64,000 nucleotides of DNA, from assembly GCA_002633005.1 (NCBI GenBank), contig NMRA01000015.1, forward strand, positions 489,239 to 553,238, read 5' to 3'. Position 1 is the first letter of the stretch. Every line of letters starts with the position of its first letter. Below are positions 21,569-33,627 of this stretch, piece after piece. Origin of the DNA: Phoronis australis (lineage: Eukaryota > Phoronida > Phoronidae). The position numbers were made by a program, and so were the translations under genes. The notes below the pieces were generated by a model. That model saw only the letters and a program-made list of their open reading frames with translations. It was not told the DNA's origin and did no database searches.

Positions 21569-24500
21569 CTAGAAAAGAAAACGATATCCTGCATTTTAAC
21601 AAATATTTGAAGGGTTATAGAATTGTTACGTCGTCGTGCACGGGCAGGACCTCGAAACTTCTTTCGCTGACCTTAGTTTCTTTGTGTAACTCGATTCCCA
21701 TCCCAGTCGCGCACCGGATTCGCGTTTTTTCCGGATTATCACACTGTACATTACAGAATGCTAAACTTGTTTTTAGTTTATTGAAGACTATGTCTAGCGT
21801 AGCGTCCACAACAACCATGGTCAATAACGTCGACAAGAATAAATAACGGTCAGACAAATTTTGTTGCAAATTCTTACAAATAAAATTTGTGGATTATTGA
21901 TGAAACAAAACCATCCGGGACGGACCTTTTCGACATTTCAAATATGTGAAGCCAGGTTCAAATCTTAGTTAGCATTGAAAACAGTAACTACGTCTAAGGA
22001 AACGTCATTTTTATTTACCTGTTTTAAATAGCACTATTCCTTTGAGGCAAGCAAATTCTGTCGGATCAACATTCATTGCCTTGAATTTCGTGATGACCTC
22101 TTGTAGTGCCCGTATCTCCGTCATCATTGAGACCACCTTGTCCGGCGGTGACTGTTCTGTGTTGTAGCCTAGTTGAAATGATCAGTACACATAAATATGT
22201 AATGTCATACATATCTTGACCTTCTGGTGATATAACTATACCCGAATCCCAATGATACGGGTGAGAAAACTCCAAATGATACGGATGAGAAAACTAGGAT
22301 ATCTGACAGTTATAAATGAATGACAGAGATACCAAATTCATCAATTTTCACAGGGTTATTTATCGCTAATTGTTTCTCTTGTTTTTAAGTGCTTACTGTT
22401 CCTGAACTTCATTATATAACCTTTCTTTCGTACTCTTTGTGCATGTGGAGCAAATTGGCGCTTACCTGCTGCAGCCATCAAACTTCCGGCGTCAATGGGC
22501 ATTTGAAACTGGGCGGCCCCAAGTACGAACAACTCCCTCCAGCTTTCCTCCAATAGGATCACCTGATCTCTAAACGGCAAACCAATCAGAGATGGGACGC
22601 TTTTGAGCCAGCGAATGCTCATGAAGAGGAGACGGGCAGCAGCCTCGCAAACGGCCTCTGGGTTGTTGAAATAGGACTCCATGATTTCGTGGGGATACTG
22701 AAACCAAAAGTGTTGATATTCCATTTTTAGATCTTTCAGGTTGGGTAGGAACTTAAAAATTGAATTTTACTCAGCGTCGATGGGATAGTTCAAGAACATT
22801 GCGTATTTTTAAACAAAACACATTTTTGAAAAAGTCTCAATTTTACAAAAAAAGATACAAAGTCAATGAGGATCCTAATGTATCTAGAAACGAAACTTGA
22901 GAACGAGACGGAATTTGTACCTTTGGCGTCGGATACATTAGCACACCACCAGGGGCGCTGACGAGAGGCAGCCTGTTGAAGGGGCTGAATGGAACGCCCT
23001 CTTTCGCTAATTGTTCCCTATGATCCAAAAGACTGTTAAAGAAAGGCGGTCTGAAGGGATGAGGGGCTATCACTGAACCGACTAAATCTCCAGATTCTTT
23101 GAGGTACATCGCCATCTGTCGACGAATTGTAGAATTTCTTGGTCCACGTTCGTGTTGGACAGCTGAAATCGAAACAAGAATATTACGTCACGGTGCGGAT
23201 AAATCTAGGATACAACACAAGATTCTGAAACCTAGAATAAATACATGTGCTGAGAAATAGTAATCAGCTTTGAACAAATAAATAAGGGAGATATTTAATA
23301 TATTTATGGTCAGGAGTGCATTCACATTACATATATACATATTGTTGGTATTATAAATTTATTAGAAAGGTTGATGTCATTTACTTTTTATGCCCGTTGA
23401 GACAAGTAAGTTTACATCGAATGGCGCCAGACTTCATACTGTGTAAATCACACATTAAATTTTCATGCAAAAGTGCTCAAAAGAACACAACGTCAAACTT
23501 GTCCCAATACGTTTGCCATTATTGGTTGGTATTTTAGTTGTAAAAATTTTCATGAACCAAGTAATAATACAATATAAATTCATCTCGATGCGCAAATCAT
23601 GTTACCAACATTTTTTCTAAAGCATTTCTGATATTAAAGAAATATTTTTTCTTTCCTCATTGGTGTAGAAAACAGCCTCTCATCCATTTTCTGCTTCAGC
23701 AAGTTTTTTGTACCATATCCAATAATTTAATTTTAAATTTTGTTGTACTTGGCTTACTTCGTAATAAAATTCATGCATCCATCAGAGTATAATTTTATAA
23801 GTAGATATCACGTGTAGATACAGTATAAAGGTCACTACTATTTTTTTGTTAATGCGATATCAATATTTTATGGTGAGTACGTCTTCAATGCAACTCGGCA
23901 CATGTTTCAAGAATTAGACACGCGTTTGCGTTATCTGGCATTTGCGTGAGAGACTTTCCGAATGACTTCCGAAACTAGTCAATCGTTAGAAACATAGGGG
24001 GAAACGGGTAAGATTCAAAAGTGCGCAGTGCAATTACAAATATCTAAATGTCTTGTCGACAACATAATAATTTTGTAGACCCCCTGCTTACCATTACTTA
24101 AGTAACTCGGATGCTCAGTACAACTTATCACGCAATTTCTGGGAACGTTAAGTGAGCGTGATGAACATGATAAAAACATAGAAAAACTGCGCGTTACCCT
24201 GTCCAGTGTATCAAACTGAACCAACTACAGTATACAAAAAAACTGCGTTTAAATTTTTAAAAAGCTTTCAAGCTGTAAAGTCGGTTTGTTTAATTTAATG
24301 TCATTATTCTTCAATAAACATCATTTTTTATGCTCGAGTTGCTCAACAGTACACCTGCGTTTATCTATTATGTTTTTGTTTTATGTTTGTGCAAATGTGT
24401 TGCTCCAGCTCATACTGAAAAACGACAAAATCAAAAGGGAGTGTTCGTGACGAAACAGTTCTCAATTTTCGTGTGTGAAGTGGTGCAAACACGTGCACCA

Positions 24501-27500
24501 CTCTCAAAGCGCTGCACTCAACGACCTTTCCCAATCACTCCAATAATGTTTTCCCATTAAGCCAAGGATAAAAAGTGATGCTAAACAACACTAAATGAAA
24601 TTCCGCATTTTCTTAACAGCATTGTGACGTCATTAATAGCTTATGACCCGGCCCAGTAAAGAAGTCGTCAACTGTTAAACAACGCCTTTCAAACCCCTTT
24701 CCAGCCCCCACACGAGCACGACTAACTTCTGCTACGGTAAACATACACCATTCCTAATGTGTTTTCGTGTTTAAAATTGGGGTTAAAAGAGTGACAATGG
24801 TTAAAAAGAACGCGATTTGAAAGACTTAGTTTGTTTAACACACGATTGGAGTGCAAACCGAGCTTGTCCCATAGAAGTCGTTTCCGTTTTCTGACCTTGA
24901 TTGATAAACAGTTGCTGAAATGAACCCATAGGAAATGTATAAGGGTTTAGTGATATCCCTAGTGATTAAGTTTAATTGTGTGTTGTAAGCGGATCGTTTT
25001 TTTCGCGCAACAACTCTGGTTTCGTTAGAAAAGACAAAACGTACAAAAATACAACTGGTAAAATACGTGGTGTTGACTACCGAAATGGAGGGTACTCGAC
25101 TGTCGCACCGTATTGCGTATGTCAAAGCGGCTGAATTAACCCGCCTTCCACTTAACTTTATGGAAATTGTTAAACTTTAGGGCTTTGAAAGAACTGATAG
25201 TTCGTTATTGCACGCGAGCGTACGCTGCAAGTTGGCGGTCACCGCGTGTCATTTTATGCGACGATCATGGTCTCAGCGGAACATGTGACCAAGTGTCAGT
25301 TCTTTGCAAACCCTGAAATAACTTCTCATCTGAATAACAAATAAGTTGGGCCCATTTCTATCATGATAGCGGTAAGTTGTCCAAATCAAGTTTGCTTCTC
25401 AAGCGGAACACAGATTCATAGCCACTTTAATAAAACACTAACTTCGCGCAACTTTTCGCGTGTTTTGGCACTCTATAAAGTGCAAATATTTGCCATTGTC
25501 ACAGTTGTCCCAACACCGGTAGATGTTTATAAAACTGTACACAGGCGGGTGCCCAAAAGGAAAACGATGACGGGTGTAGGCCATCGCGAAGGTTCGTCTT
25601 TTGTTCGTTGAGTCCCCCAGTATCCACTGCCGCTCACGCTGTGTTCCGTAAGACAAGTTTTTCGAGTTTGGGGAGATAATCTAAGTTTTAACTGAGATAC
25701 GTGGTCTCACATGCTTTGACTTGCGACTATATCTTGGGATAAGGAACGGGGCCCTGTTTCCATGCCTCCGCTATTGTTGGATCATTTTGCGACACTCGTT
25801 CAACGACCAACAGACTGCCACGTGTCGGTCGGTAAGAAGACAATGTTAGCGTGTTTGTCACTGTTGGGACCATTTTCAGTGTGTGGCCTTTGCTGTCTAC
25901 AAATACGTCAATCTTTGTCATTGAAGGAACTACAAATTTAAAGATTACGTGAACAAATGGAAATGTGTATGCCCACAAAGGAAGTTGCCATGCAAGAGTC
26001 GTCAAGTATCGTCCACCTTCAGAAAACACAGGTGACGCCGTTCGAGATGTTAAGATAGGAGATGGCGTTGCTTTATCGAGGCCGAAAGTTTACGTGCAAC
26101 TGAAGCTTCTATCGTAATACAGTTGTCAAAACTCAATTTGTTGTATAAACTTTTACAAAAATGTAATTTTTAAGAACTGTTCATTGTATTTTTTATCTGA
26201 TTTGCCAAACAAGTTGAGTGAACGAAAAAAGACATTCTGATTCGTTTGCTTGCATCTGCATGGGCGACATAGCACTGAAATAAGTGGGGGGAGGGGGGCT
26301 ATAGCCGCCCAGCCCCCTATGGGATGCGCCGCCCATGATCTTCGTTTTAGAAGTTGCTCGGAATTAGTGCTGCTCCCAGTCAGAGCAAAGCCTACTATCA
26401 CCAATATGTCATCCCAAATCAGACAAATTCCCATCAATTACGACCATACACGACTAATAAGACATTCACTTGTTGGAAGTTATTTGGACAACATAATTGC
26501 AGTTGATAGTCCGGTCATCATGTCAACATAGGAAGCGATGACGTAACAGCTTGTGTGCAAAAAGCAGACGACATTATTACGTTCCCAGTCACAGAGCAAA
26601 TAAAAATACTTGTGCTAATGAATATGAGCGTTTTTACTCCGGCTCTTCATATGGAACGCTTGAGCAATGGCAAAAAACCACGATTTATTTATTGTTTCCA
26701 CTCCATGAAAACACTGGGACGTTCTCGTGGATTTGATTGCAGAAATGATATATAAATGCTCTGCCCACGAATGACTTCGACAAAAGTATAAATATTTATG
26801 TCAATTTACAAGAACAAATTTCCTTATTGCTAAACACTGCATGACAAGTGAGCCAACACAGTAAGCCCCAGTGTCAACTCTTACGACCATATCTGTTCAA
26901 TACAAGTGATTCCCCTTTATCCGAATTATGTCTCAAAATTCCGTCCAACGAGTGCAGGTGTTGTGCCTTAGCATCACGGGATGTGTTTTGGATAATTCCA
27001 ATGATGTTTAAAAAGCAAATGAACTGCGAGATAGCAGTTGAATTGATGGAACCACTCGATAGAGTGGATTAACTTTGCCGATAGTTATTAAATACCAATT
27101 AAATACAGTGGCAGAGTTTAATTGCATGTTTATTAATTATTTCTCGCGAGGAATCTGTTCTAATAAAGACCACCGTCTACAAATAAAATCATTACACAAT
27201 TGAGCATTAGCGTCACCTGCAGTCCGGTTTCAAAGGAACCTTGTTACGTCACCGGGCGGGAGTAATGCCCTTCTTGAGACTGATTCACAGAAGTGATTTT
27301 TGGCAGAGTCAGCTCAGCGATCGACAATAAAAATGTTGACCACTTTCAAAAGAATAGAAGAGTTATAGTTCAGTTGGAAATATAGAATAATAATGACTTA
27401 ACAGTCATGTTAAATTACACGACGTATTTGAAGTCAGGTTAGTGCTCTACGTCACATGAATACATGTCACTTTTAAATTACCAAAAAAATGCGACCAAGG

Positions 27501-30500
27501 GTAATTTAATAGAGTGGTTACCTGTTAAAGTAGCCTATAAATCGTTATGATTTGTAGATAATAAATTTTATTATCGTTGCATTCAAAAGACGCTAGTCTA
27601 GTTGCAAGCAGGCGTTGTCGTAACGGCTCATAAACATTCAATATTTCTGAACTTTGACATTTACGTTACGCTCTGCAAATGAGTCATGTATGAAGGATGC
27701 AAAAATGTCAGTTATTCAGCGAATGAGGTATTAAAATTAATTTAACTGTTCAAAGACATTTAAAAGAGTCTCAAACGACACTTAAAACTATACACAGCAA
27801 CACCAGTGTGAGTTTGTCAAGACTAGCTGACACTGACATGAATAGCACTAGAGTTTGATAAGTTTACAGAGATCTCGAAATTCATCTTTGATTAAATTCT
27901 TTTTTCCAGTTCGAGTGCCCTCACCGGAGCGATAAACAAATAAACATGATAATAGCTATGTTCGATTCGTTTCGACGTGTTTAGCCTTGAAAAGTCATCA
28001 CCAACTACTTCTCAATGTATGCTTGATACAAAAGACACGTAAACTTTTATTTATTCAGGTGTCGTGCTTTACACTTAAACTCTCTCAAAAAGTCACTTAA
28101 TGCTAACTTCAAACACTGAATCATTGACAGGGGGGTTTCACTGTCTCTTTTTGTACCTATGTCAAGATTCTACAACCACTGAGTTGCGCGTTATTTTCAC
28201 CGTTGTTGACTCAGTGACGAGTACAGCGGATAATAACAGCATCAAACGCATGCTGGGATTGTTTAGAGGAAAGCATAACGATTGTGTCACATATCAGACA
28301 TATTTCGCCTATTCTGGTAGTTCTGTTGATAACCTTTCGTATTGTTAACAGCTTATTAGATTGGTACAAATTGTGCGGACTAACTGTGACAGTGGGGGAC
28401 ATTATTACTGTTTATACGCAGTTCCTTGCAGCCATAATTTGGTCAAGTCAAAATCGTCAACCCTAAAATAAATTTAAATCGTATCAGGTTTGCGACGACA
28501 ATTTTAGGCACAGGAGCATTTTTTATCATTTGTTGTCATTACCATTACTGGCCACTCTGTGAAAACGACCTAAACAGTTCTGTTCACTTCATTTAGCTTT
28601 CCTGTGATAACTGGCGGTATTTGAAAAATCTAAAATGTTTGTCCAATAAAGCAGAAGTTAGTAAAGATGTCGATGACTGAGACTCTATATTCAACTTAAT
28701 CCTAATTCTTTCACAGCTAATGATTTAAATCGAAAATGTGACAATTAAATAGCGCCCATAGTCAACCTGTCTTTTACTCTTCCACCACCGAGCCTAATCG
28801 CTCCCCAAGTGAATTCATAATCGGCTGTTGAACTCAAATTGTCAAAGAAGCAGTTCTTCACTATTTCAAAGAAGTACAAAAATTAATAACTCTAATGATT
28901 CTACTACCTGTCTAACAGTCTCGTGCTGTGACAGTCCTTTGGCAGAAACTAACAGAATTTGACAGAAATGCGCATGCGTCAATAAGTTGGACTCATTTAG
29001 TTTCCGGATAGAGTTGACGATTGTAATTGCTTTTATTTAATCGACTTAAACCATGTAAAGACACATCACATTCAAACAACACTAAAAAATATTTAATAAA
29101 TTGCAGGCGATCTGGTACACCTCGTAGTGGACGTGCGCAGGCCACAGGGGTTGGCCTATTGAACTGATCACATGGAACCATTTTCATGGTTTTACCAACA
29201 CATTATTTTAGATAAAAACGAGCTGAGGAGGTAGAGACCTGACTCAAGAGTCTAGCAGTCTGCCCCAGTGGGTCGTGAACCCACGACTTTGGGTAAAGGA
29301 AGTGGCCACCTATCTAGACCATACAACACTATGGCCTCACAACGACCCTGACATCGTCAAGCATTACTTGTCGGCATTGAATCACGCGGCTTCCTACTAA
29401 TACATAATTATTTGACGATGGAATAATCTATTTTGCTTCGAAATCTTACGCTTTTCTTCTTTACACCCGAGACGAGTGTGCTGGTCACCAGGGTACTGAC
29501 TCAGAACTCTATCTAGAACGTTACTCACCGTCTTTGTTCATCCCAGCTTCGACGCATTTTTTAAGTCTGCACGCGCGGCATTGGTTTCTGTGTGTTTTGT
29601 CTACGGGGCAGCCGCCTTGACCACGTGATTTGCATATGTACTGGCGGTTTCTGCGAATGGACCTCTGTCAAAGACAAATAGTTGGCATTTCAACGTTGAA
29701 AATACATGTACACAAACATATCCAAATTATTAAGCCGTATTCAACACTCGCTCGAGCTAAATTACGTAGTTACACCAAATTACATCATTCAAAAAATTCT
29801 AATACTCCGGCTAGTTCATCAAAAACGTTCAAAAGTTCTAAATAACAGAGCCGTCTGGTTCAGATTTGTCGCTTACCTTGAAGAATCCGGCACAACCATC
29901 ACATGCGTAGATACCATAATGCTTGCCAGACGAATGATCCTTACACACTTTGCATGGGATATCCATGAGTATCCGACCTGCAAATAATCAAAGATTGGTT
30001 TGAAATTATGTAGTTATTGTACTGTAATATGACGAAAGTTTGACCTTAAGGTTTTGGGAAACGAAATGATCATTAAAAGATTAAATGCATGAAATGAAAG
30101 TGGTTTAAAAGGTAAAAATCAAGCTTTGATAAAAGGTCAAGTTTTTATTTCGTATAGAATTAAAAGGAAAGGTCATATTCACAATAAACTACCAAATATA
30201 TTTTTAGTCAATGGTTTTGAACTTGGACACTTTGGGTGACAACACTTAAAGTATGTTACATTTTACAAAGAGTGTTTTCTCTGCTAAATAATAGGCGTGT
30301 TTATGTACATGCTCAACCGCAAATCAAACAGTTGCCCTTTGTCTAAGCAGCTGAAAAAAGTCACTGGGACAGTTCTTTCGAAATAAGTTAAAACCATTCG
30401 AGATGGATAAAATTCAGATGAATTGAAATAAGGCTTCTGCATTTTTTCAGTCTTTTCATTCAGCGCACCTGATCAAATCCATCACCTGAGCAAATTGTTG

Positions 30501-33322
30501 AAATTTCAATTAAACTTTACACACCGTTGACAGTTGACATGCTTGTCAATTTTCACTGGACGGAGGCTCGTATCTAACATTAGGAAATTGTTTGTTCACC
30601 TCTTGTAGCGTAACTTATAATTGTAGACTTTCTGTGACTTTTTATATATAAATACTATTTCCTCTATTTAAACGGTCGGTCTGGGTTTGCATTTAGAGGT
30701 CTCAGATTTCAATGGCTGGGCATATTGTGAAGCGAATGTGACAAAAACTATTTGAACATCAGCTCACTCCGTTTGAATTCTGTTTGAAGAGGGAAAGCTA
30801 CTAACGAAGAGAAATTTGTTTTTATCAAAACTCAATTCAAAGGCGTTAAAATCATGTTTAAATAAAACTATGAAATAAAAGAAACCAACAGAATGTATAA
30901 ACGGTGGGTTCAAATAAAGGCCTGTTTGCTGTTTTCCTAACCAATCGCGCTGAAATCAAAGTTTCTTTCAAACAGTGAGCGAAGCCAAACAATTAATTTT
31001 TAACTAGCCTTGTACGCCGAGTAAGCTTGTCAAATATATTGTCTTTGGAGAATTCTCCACAGGCGTGAATGTAGCGTATATCAGCTCCCTAAGCAATGCT
31101 TTAGCGTTTAATTATGAAAGCAAATCAGAGTCAAGTGACGAGTTTGCTTTTATTAATTAATCGGTGCATATCGCATTACTTGGTCACGAACTGTGTAACT
31201 TTTGTTTCTCTAGCGGTGATTAGCCGGAAGTAGACGTGGTGCAAGAATATGGGCGTACTTACTATGAACATTTTAAAAAAATTCGTGTGGTTAAAAAATT
31301 ATATCTTCTTAAAAATGAATAAACTATGCCCCGACAGAGTAAATGTCACGGCGGCGCTTGTGGATTAGCTAAGTGTCCGTAAAACGGCTACCTGCCGCCA
31401 AACGAGTAAAGTAGGACTGTTATTTATAATTCATCCATTTTACTGCACGGACGGCGGTATTCCAAGTAAAAGCTTGATGGGCATTTGTACATTTTCATTG
31501 TCTTATTACAATTGAACCTGTAGACCTTGAACCCTTCCTTACAAAAAGTAATAACATTTTGAAAGTACAGAACGTTTCACCACGAATGGCATGTCGCTAT
31601 ACTTTTATACCCAAAATGTAAGTCTGCAATTCTATGCAAACGGCTAAGCGCGCTCTTTTGCTTACATAACGTCGATGATCGGTCGTTCATGGGCCGTCAC
31701 GTCACGTACAGAAAAATTATTGCGTACTTTTCTACTACCGCTGACTTCATGCCAAAAACGATGACTGATGCGCAATGGTCTGCCAACGAAAATTACCCCC
31801 TCTCCTTTCGCATTGCGTGACAGGCCTGTTAACGCTATTCAGAGGTCGTTACTCGCTCCTTTGTGAGTCTAGGGCCCAGTCAAGTCAACCTCCCAGCCTA
31901 TGCTCAGCTGCTAAGGTTAGGCGACACGTTCCCACGGCATCGAAATAGCAATGATAGAATTCGATGTTTCAGGCTCTTTGGAGTTTAAGTCCGCGAAGAC
32001 TGGACTCCGCCTATCAGTAGAACGGATCCTGGACGTAAGTTTGGCTTATTGCGAAAAATTAAATTCTGGGTTCACTTAAAGACTATAACGTGTTCTGCAA
32101 AAGAGCTTTCAGCTAAATCGGAACAATGTGAGAAGATTCATCTTTGTCAATTAATTTGGTAATTATATTTCGCCATAAAAATGAATTTATTTTTGCAACT
32201 CCAAATGCTTTGTACGTGGTTCTGTGCAGAAAAATAAGAAAAAAGTAATGATATAAAGTGATGTAAGATAAAGCAAACCAGAACCAAAATGCTGTTTAGT
32301 GTAGTAAAAACATGCCTATGTGTTTCAACATAATCTGGTGCTGAACTGACCTATAGCATCCATTGTGAGTAGGATGGGAAATTTCTCGCACGATAACTAA
32401 ACTGAAAGCATAAGTACGCATATTATCTTTTACATGAAAACTGTTTTTTTCACAAACGTCAATAACTCAGAACTTGGATGAAACTTATTTTTTCGGGTTA
32501 TCTTTCTACTCGTCTACATTTCAAAAAGAAGAAAACTATAACTTTCTAATTTCGTCATAAATTTGATGCAAAACTCGAGAACTGGGTATAAAAATTTGAA
32601 TTACTACGATTTTGAAAAGACGTTGACTAATTTGAACGTCTATCATAGTGCGTGTTTAAACAGTTGTTCGTAATTAAATAATTGCTTCTCTACAATCCAA
32701 TTTGTACTTAATGATTAAGTTTCCCTTTCCATTTAAGGAATAAATCAATGAGTATTACTCTAAAAGTTATTTTATCAAGTAAACTTCTGTTAGCGTTTGT
32801 GGTCACAAGATAAAATCCAGATCCCCAATACGTCAATATTCTTATAGGTGGTTACCAGTTACTGGACCCAAGACAGAGACATTAGTTACTGTACAAGATG
32901 AACCCTACCAAATAACACACCTTTCTCCTAGGGCTATTCTTTTCCTGCGCTTTTACATTTTTGTGACAATGGAATACTCATTTACAGAAACCCAAATCGC
33001 ATGACAGAAGTCAATGGCAGATAGGTTCCCTTCACATGCAAGTCTTTGACATAAAAACATAACAATACTAAACGACAAAAACTAAATTAGCGGCGTCTTC
33101 AATTGAACATCTGTTTACTGTTCGTATTCCGCTGTACTCGGGAAAATATGAATGTTTTCAGTACAATTCCGATCGAATTACGAATGCCCTCTGCACCGAC
33201 TCACACTCTCTTCCTCTGTCTCAAATAACTCGGCTTGAATAGTTTCAAAGATCTGTAAATGCAAGTTACGAATTTTATGTCGACTTACTGGATGTTCCCA
33301 AAGGCTTCTGGATGGCTGTCAT
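21300..33322 (-). CDS. NR2E1: TLX/tailless orphan nuclear receptor (NR2E1-type), complete, 7 exons
   Basis: Ligand-independent nuclear receptor; family members are transcriptional repressors in anterior patterning and neural progenitors. Exons in transcription order: 33322-33289, 29977-29877, 29664-29529, 23162-22921, 22697-22466, 22168-22019, 21568-21300. All borders are GT..AG on the - strand and all phases agree, giving 387 aa against 385 for human TLX. The DNA-binding domain has two four-Cys fingers with P-box [14 protein letters not shown]; then the family signature [20 protein letters not shown]; then a ligand-binding domain ending [18 protein letters not shown] and MYKSNDF. The start is supported by an in-frame TAG 25 codons upstream (complement of 33398-33400) with no intervening ATG. 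PNR (NR2E3) is the nearest alternative, but the C-terminus and the AVQHERGPR region fit TLX. It converges on USP5. Confidence 0.96.
22019..22168 (-). CDS. NR2E1: TLX exon 6: LBD middle helices
   Basis: It encodes [18 protein letters not shown] and [16 protein letters not shown], aligning with human ISEIQALQEVVARF and DATEFACLKCIVTFK. Exactly 150 nt, phases 1 and 1. Confidence 0.95.
22466..22697 (-). CDS. NR2E1: TLX exon 5: LBD helices 1-5
   Basis: It encodes [20 protein letters not shown], then [20 protein letters not shown], the nuclear-receptor LBD signature region (helices 3-5), and ends in MAAAG. Human TLX reads [17 protein letters not shown] and [13 protein letters not shown] here. The donor is GTAAGC. 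Confidence 0.96.
22921..23162 (-). CDS. NR2E1: TLX exon 4: C-terminal extension of the DBD and hinge
   Basis: It starts with [20 protein letters not shown], the T/A-box region diagnostic for the tailless family, followed by an unconserved hinge rich in Pro and Phe ([13 protein letters not shown]). It ends YPTPK, matching human PTPK. Phase 1 in, phase 0 out. Confidence 0.95.
26259..26337. mobile_element. Short TIR element (MITE-like), copy 1
   Basis: About 79 bp, starting CATGGGCGACATAGCACTGA and ending GATGCGCCGCCCATG, with G-rich then C-rich halves around GGCTATAGCC. The ends are imperfect inverted repeats. Related copies lie near 44.1 kb. Confidence 0.65.
29215..29340 (-). repeat. tRNA-derived SINE-like element
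   Basis: On the - strand a D-arm/A-box-like TGGTCTAGATAGGTGGCC is followed about 24 nt later by GTGGGTTCACGACCCAC, a perfect T-arm (5-bp stem, 7-nt loop TTCACGA). The anticodon arm and acceptor stem do not fold cleanly, so a functional tRNA is unlikely. It lies in TLX intron 3. Confidence 0.5.
29529..29664 (-). CDS. NR2E1: TLX exon 3: second zinc finger
   Basis: It encodes [18 protein letters not shown] then [19 protein letters not shown] and VEAGMNKD. The four Cys of finger 2 and the [11 protein letters not shown] helix are intact. The intron between the two fingers is only 212 bp. Confidence 0.97.
29877..29977 (-). CDS. NR2E1: TLX exon 2: first zinc finger and P-box
   Basis: It encodes [20 protein letters not shown] and [13 protein letters not shown]. 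The four zinc Cys (C-x2-C, C-x2-C) and the TLX-specific P-box Asp (CDGCA rather than CEGCK) are visible. Insect tailless shares KDHSSG-like and CDGCA residues; human TLX has CDGCS. Confidence 0.97.
29978..33288 (-). other. TLX intron 1 (3.3 kb)
   Basis: It lies between the start-codon exon and the first zinc-finger exon. It is mostly unique, and the 31.6-32.0 kb part is notably CpG-rich (24 CpG counted by hand in 31621-31980). It contains the antisense exon-like ORF at 31951-32034. Confidence 0.6.
31951..32034 (+). other. Exon-like ORF with eh1-like motif, antisense within TLX intron 1
   Basis: An ATG at 31951, preceded by an in-frame TAG 11 codons upstream, opens 28 codons ending exactly at a consensus GTAAGT donor (32035). 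The peptide contains [11 protein letters not shown], resembling the Groucho-binding eh1 motif (F-x-I-x-x-I-L) of many developmental regulators. No following exon was recognised downstream on the + strand, so this may be chance. See findings. Confidence 0.3.
33289..33322 (-). CDS. NR2E1: TLX exon 1 (start codon, 11 residues)
   Basis: It encodes [11 protein letters not shown] and one base of the next Ser codon, then GTAAGT. Joined to exon 2 it reads [15 protein letters not shown], paralleling human MSKPAGSTSRILDIPCKVC, including the position of the short first exon. The first in-frame ATG is used. Confidence 0.88.
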
Positions 33323-33560
33323 GACTTGGCACAGATTCTGAGCTGTGTAAGGTGCCCAAACGTCTTCTTCGTCGTCTTTCTTAACCCTGTCTTCAGTCTA
33401 GAGACGACGACACCTCCTACTAGCTCAACTAACGTACTCTCACTTAGTTAACTGGCTTTACGTCTTCGCCGTCACAAAGCCGTCGAAGTAAGAAAGAGAA
33501 CAGCGTAATACTCGTCTGTGATTGGCTAAGAGCGCACAATATAGATGCAGAAGTTTGTGC
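33323..33560 (-). promoter_or_regulatory. Probable TLX 5' UTR and proximal promoter
   Basis: The sequence directly upstream of the TLX ATG contains an in-frame stop and, about 200 bp upstream, an inverted CCAAT box (ATTGG at 33521-33525 on the + strand). No convincing TATA box at the right spacing is visible. The transcription start cannot be located by eye. Confidence 0.35.
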
Positions 33561-33571
33561 GGACAATTTCA

Positions 33572-33627
33572 CTTAGGGGCGTACACGAGGCCTGCTGGGC
33601 TTAGGGGCGTACACGAGGCCTGCTGGG
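33572..33627. repeat. 28-bp direct repeat, 2 perfect copies
   Basis: Two identical units beginning CTTAGGGGCGTACACGAGGC abut each other about 250 bp upstream of the TLX start codon. GC-rich and CpG-containing. Confidence 0.9.

Larger units (their letters stand above)
23163..29528 (-). other. TLX intron 3 (6.4 kb)
   Basis: The largest TLX intron. It is CpG-rich compared with the flanking genes and contains one short TIR element (26259-26337) and a tRNA-like SINE candidate (29215-29340). No coding exon is recognised; the short open frames in it are not family-like. It may hold cis-regulatory DNA, but I see no motif cluster strong enough to name. Confidence 0.6.

Noticed and set aside
22698-22724. 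Alternative ATG at 22724 for a shorter TLX protein
   Set aside because: The open frame runs back past the acceptor; the sequence TTTCAG at the exon edge and the human YPHE match show splicing to exon 4.
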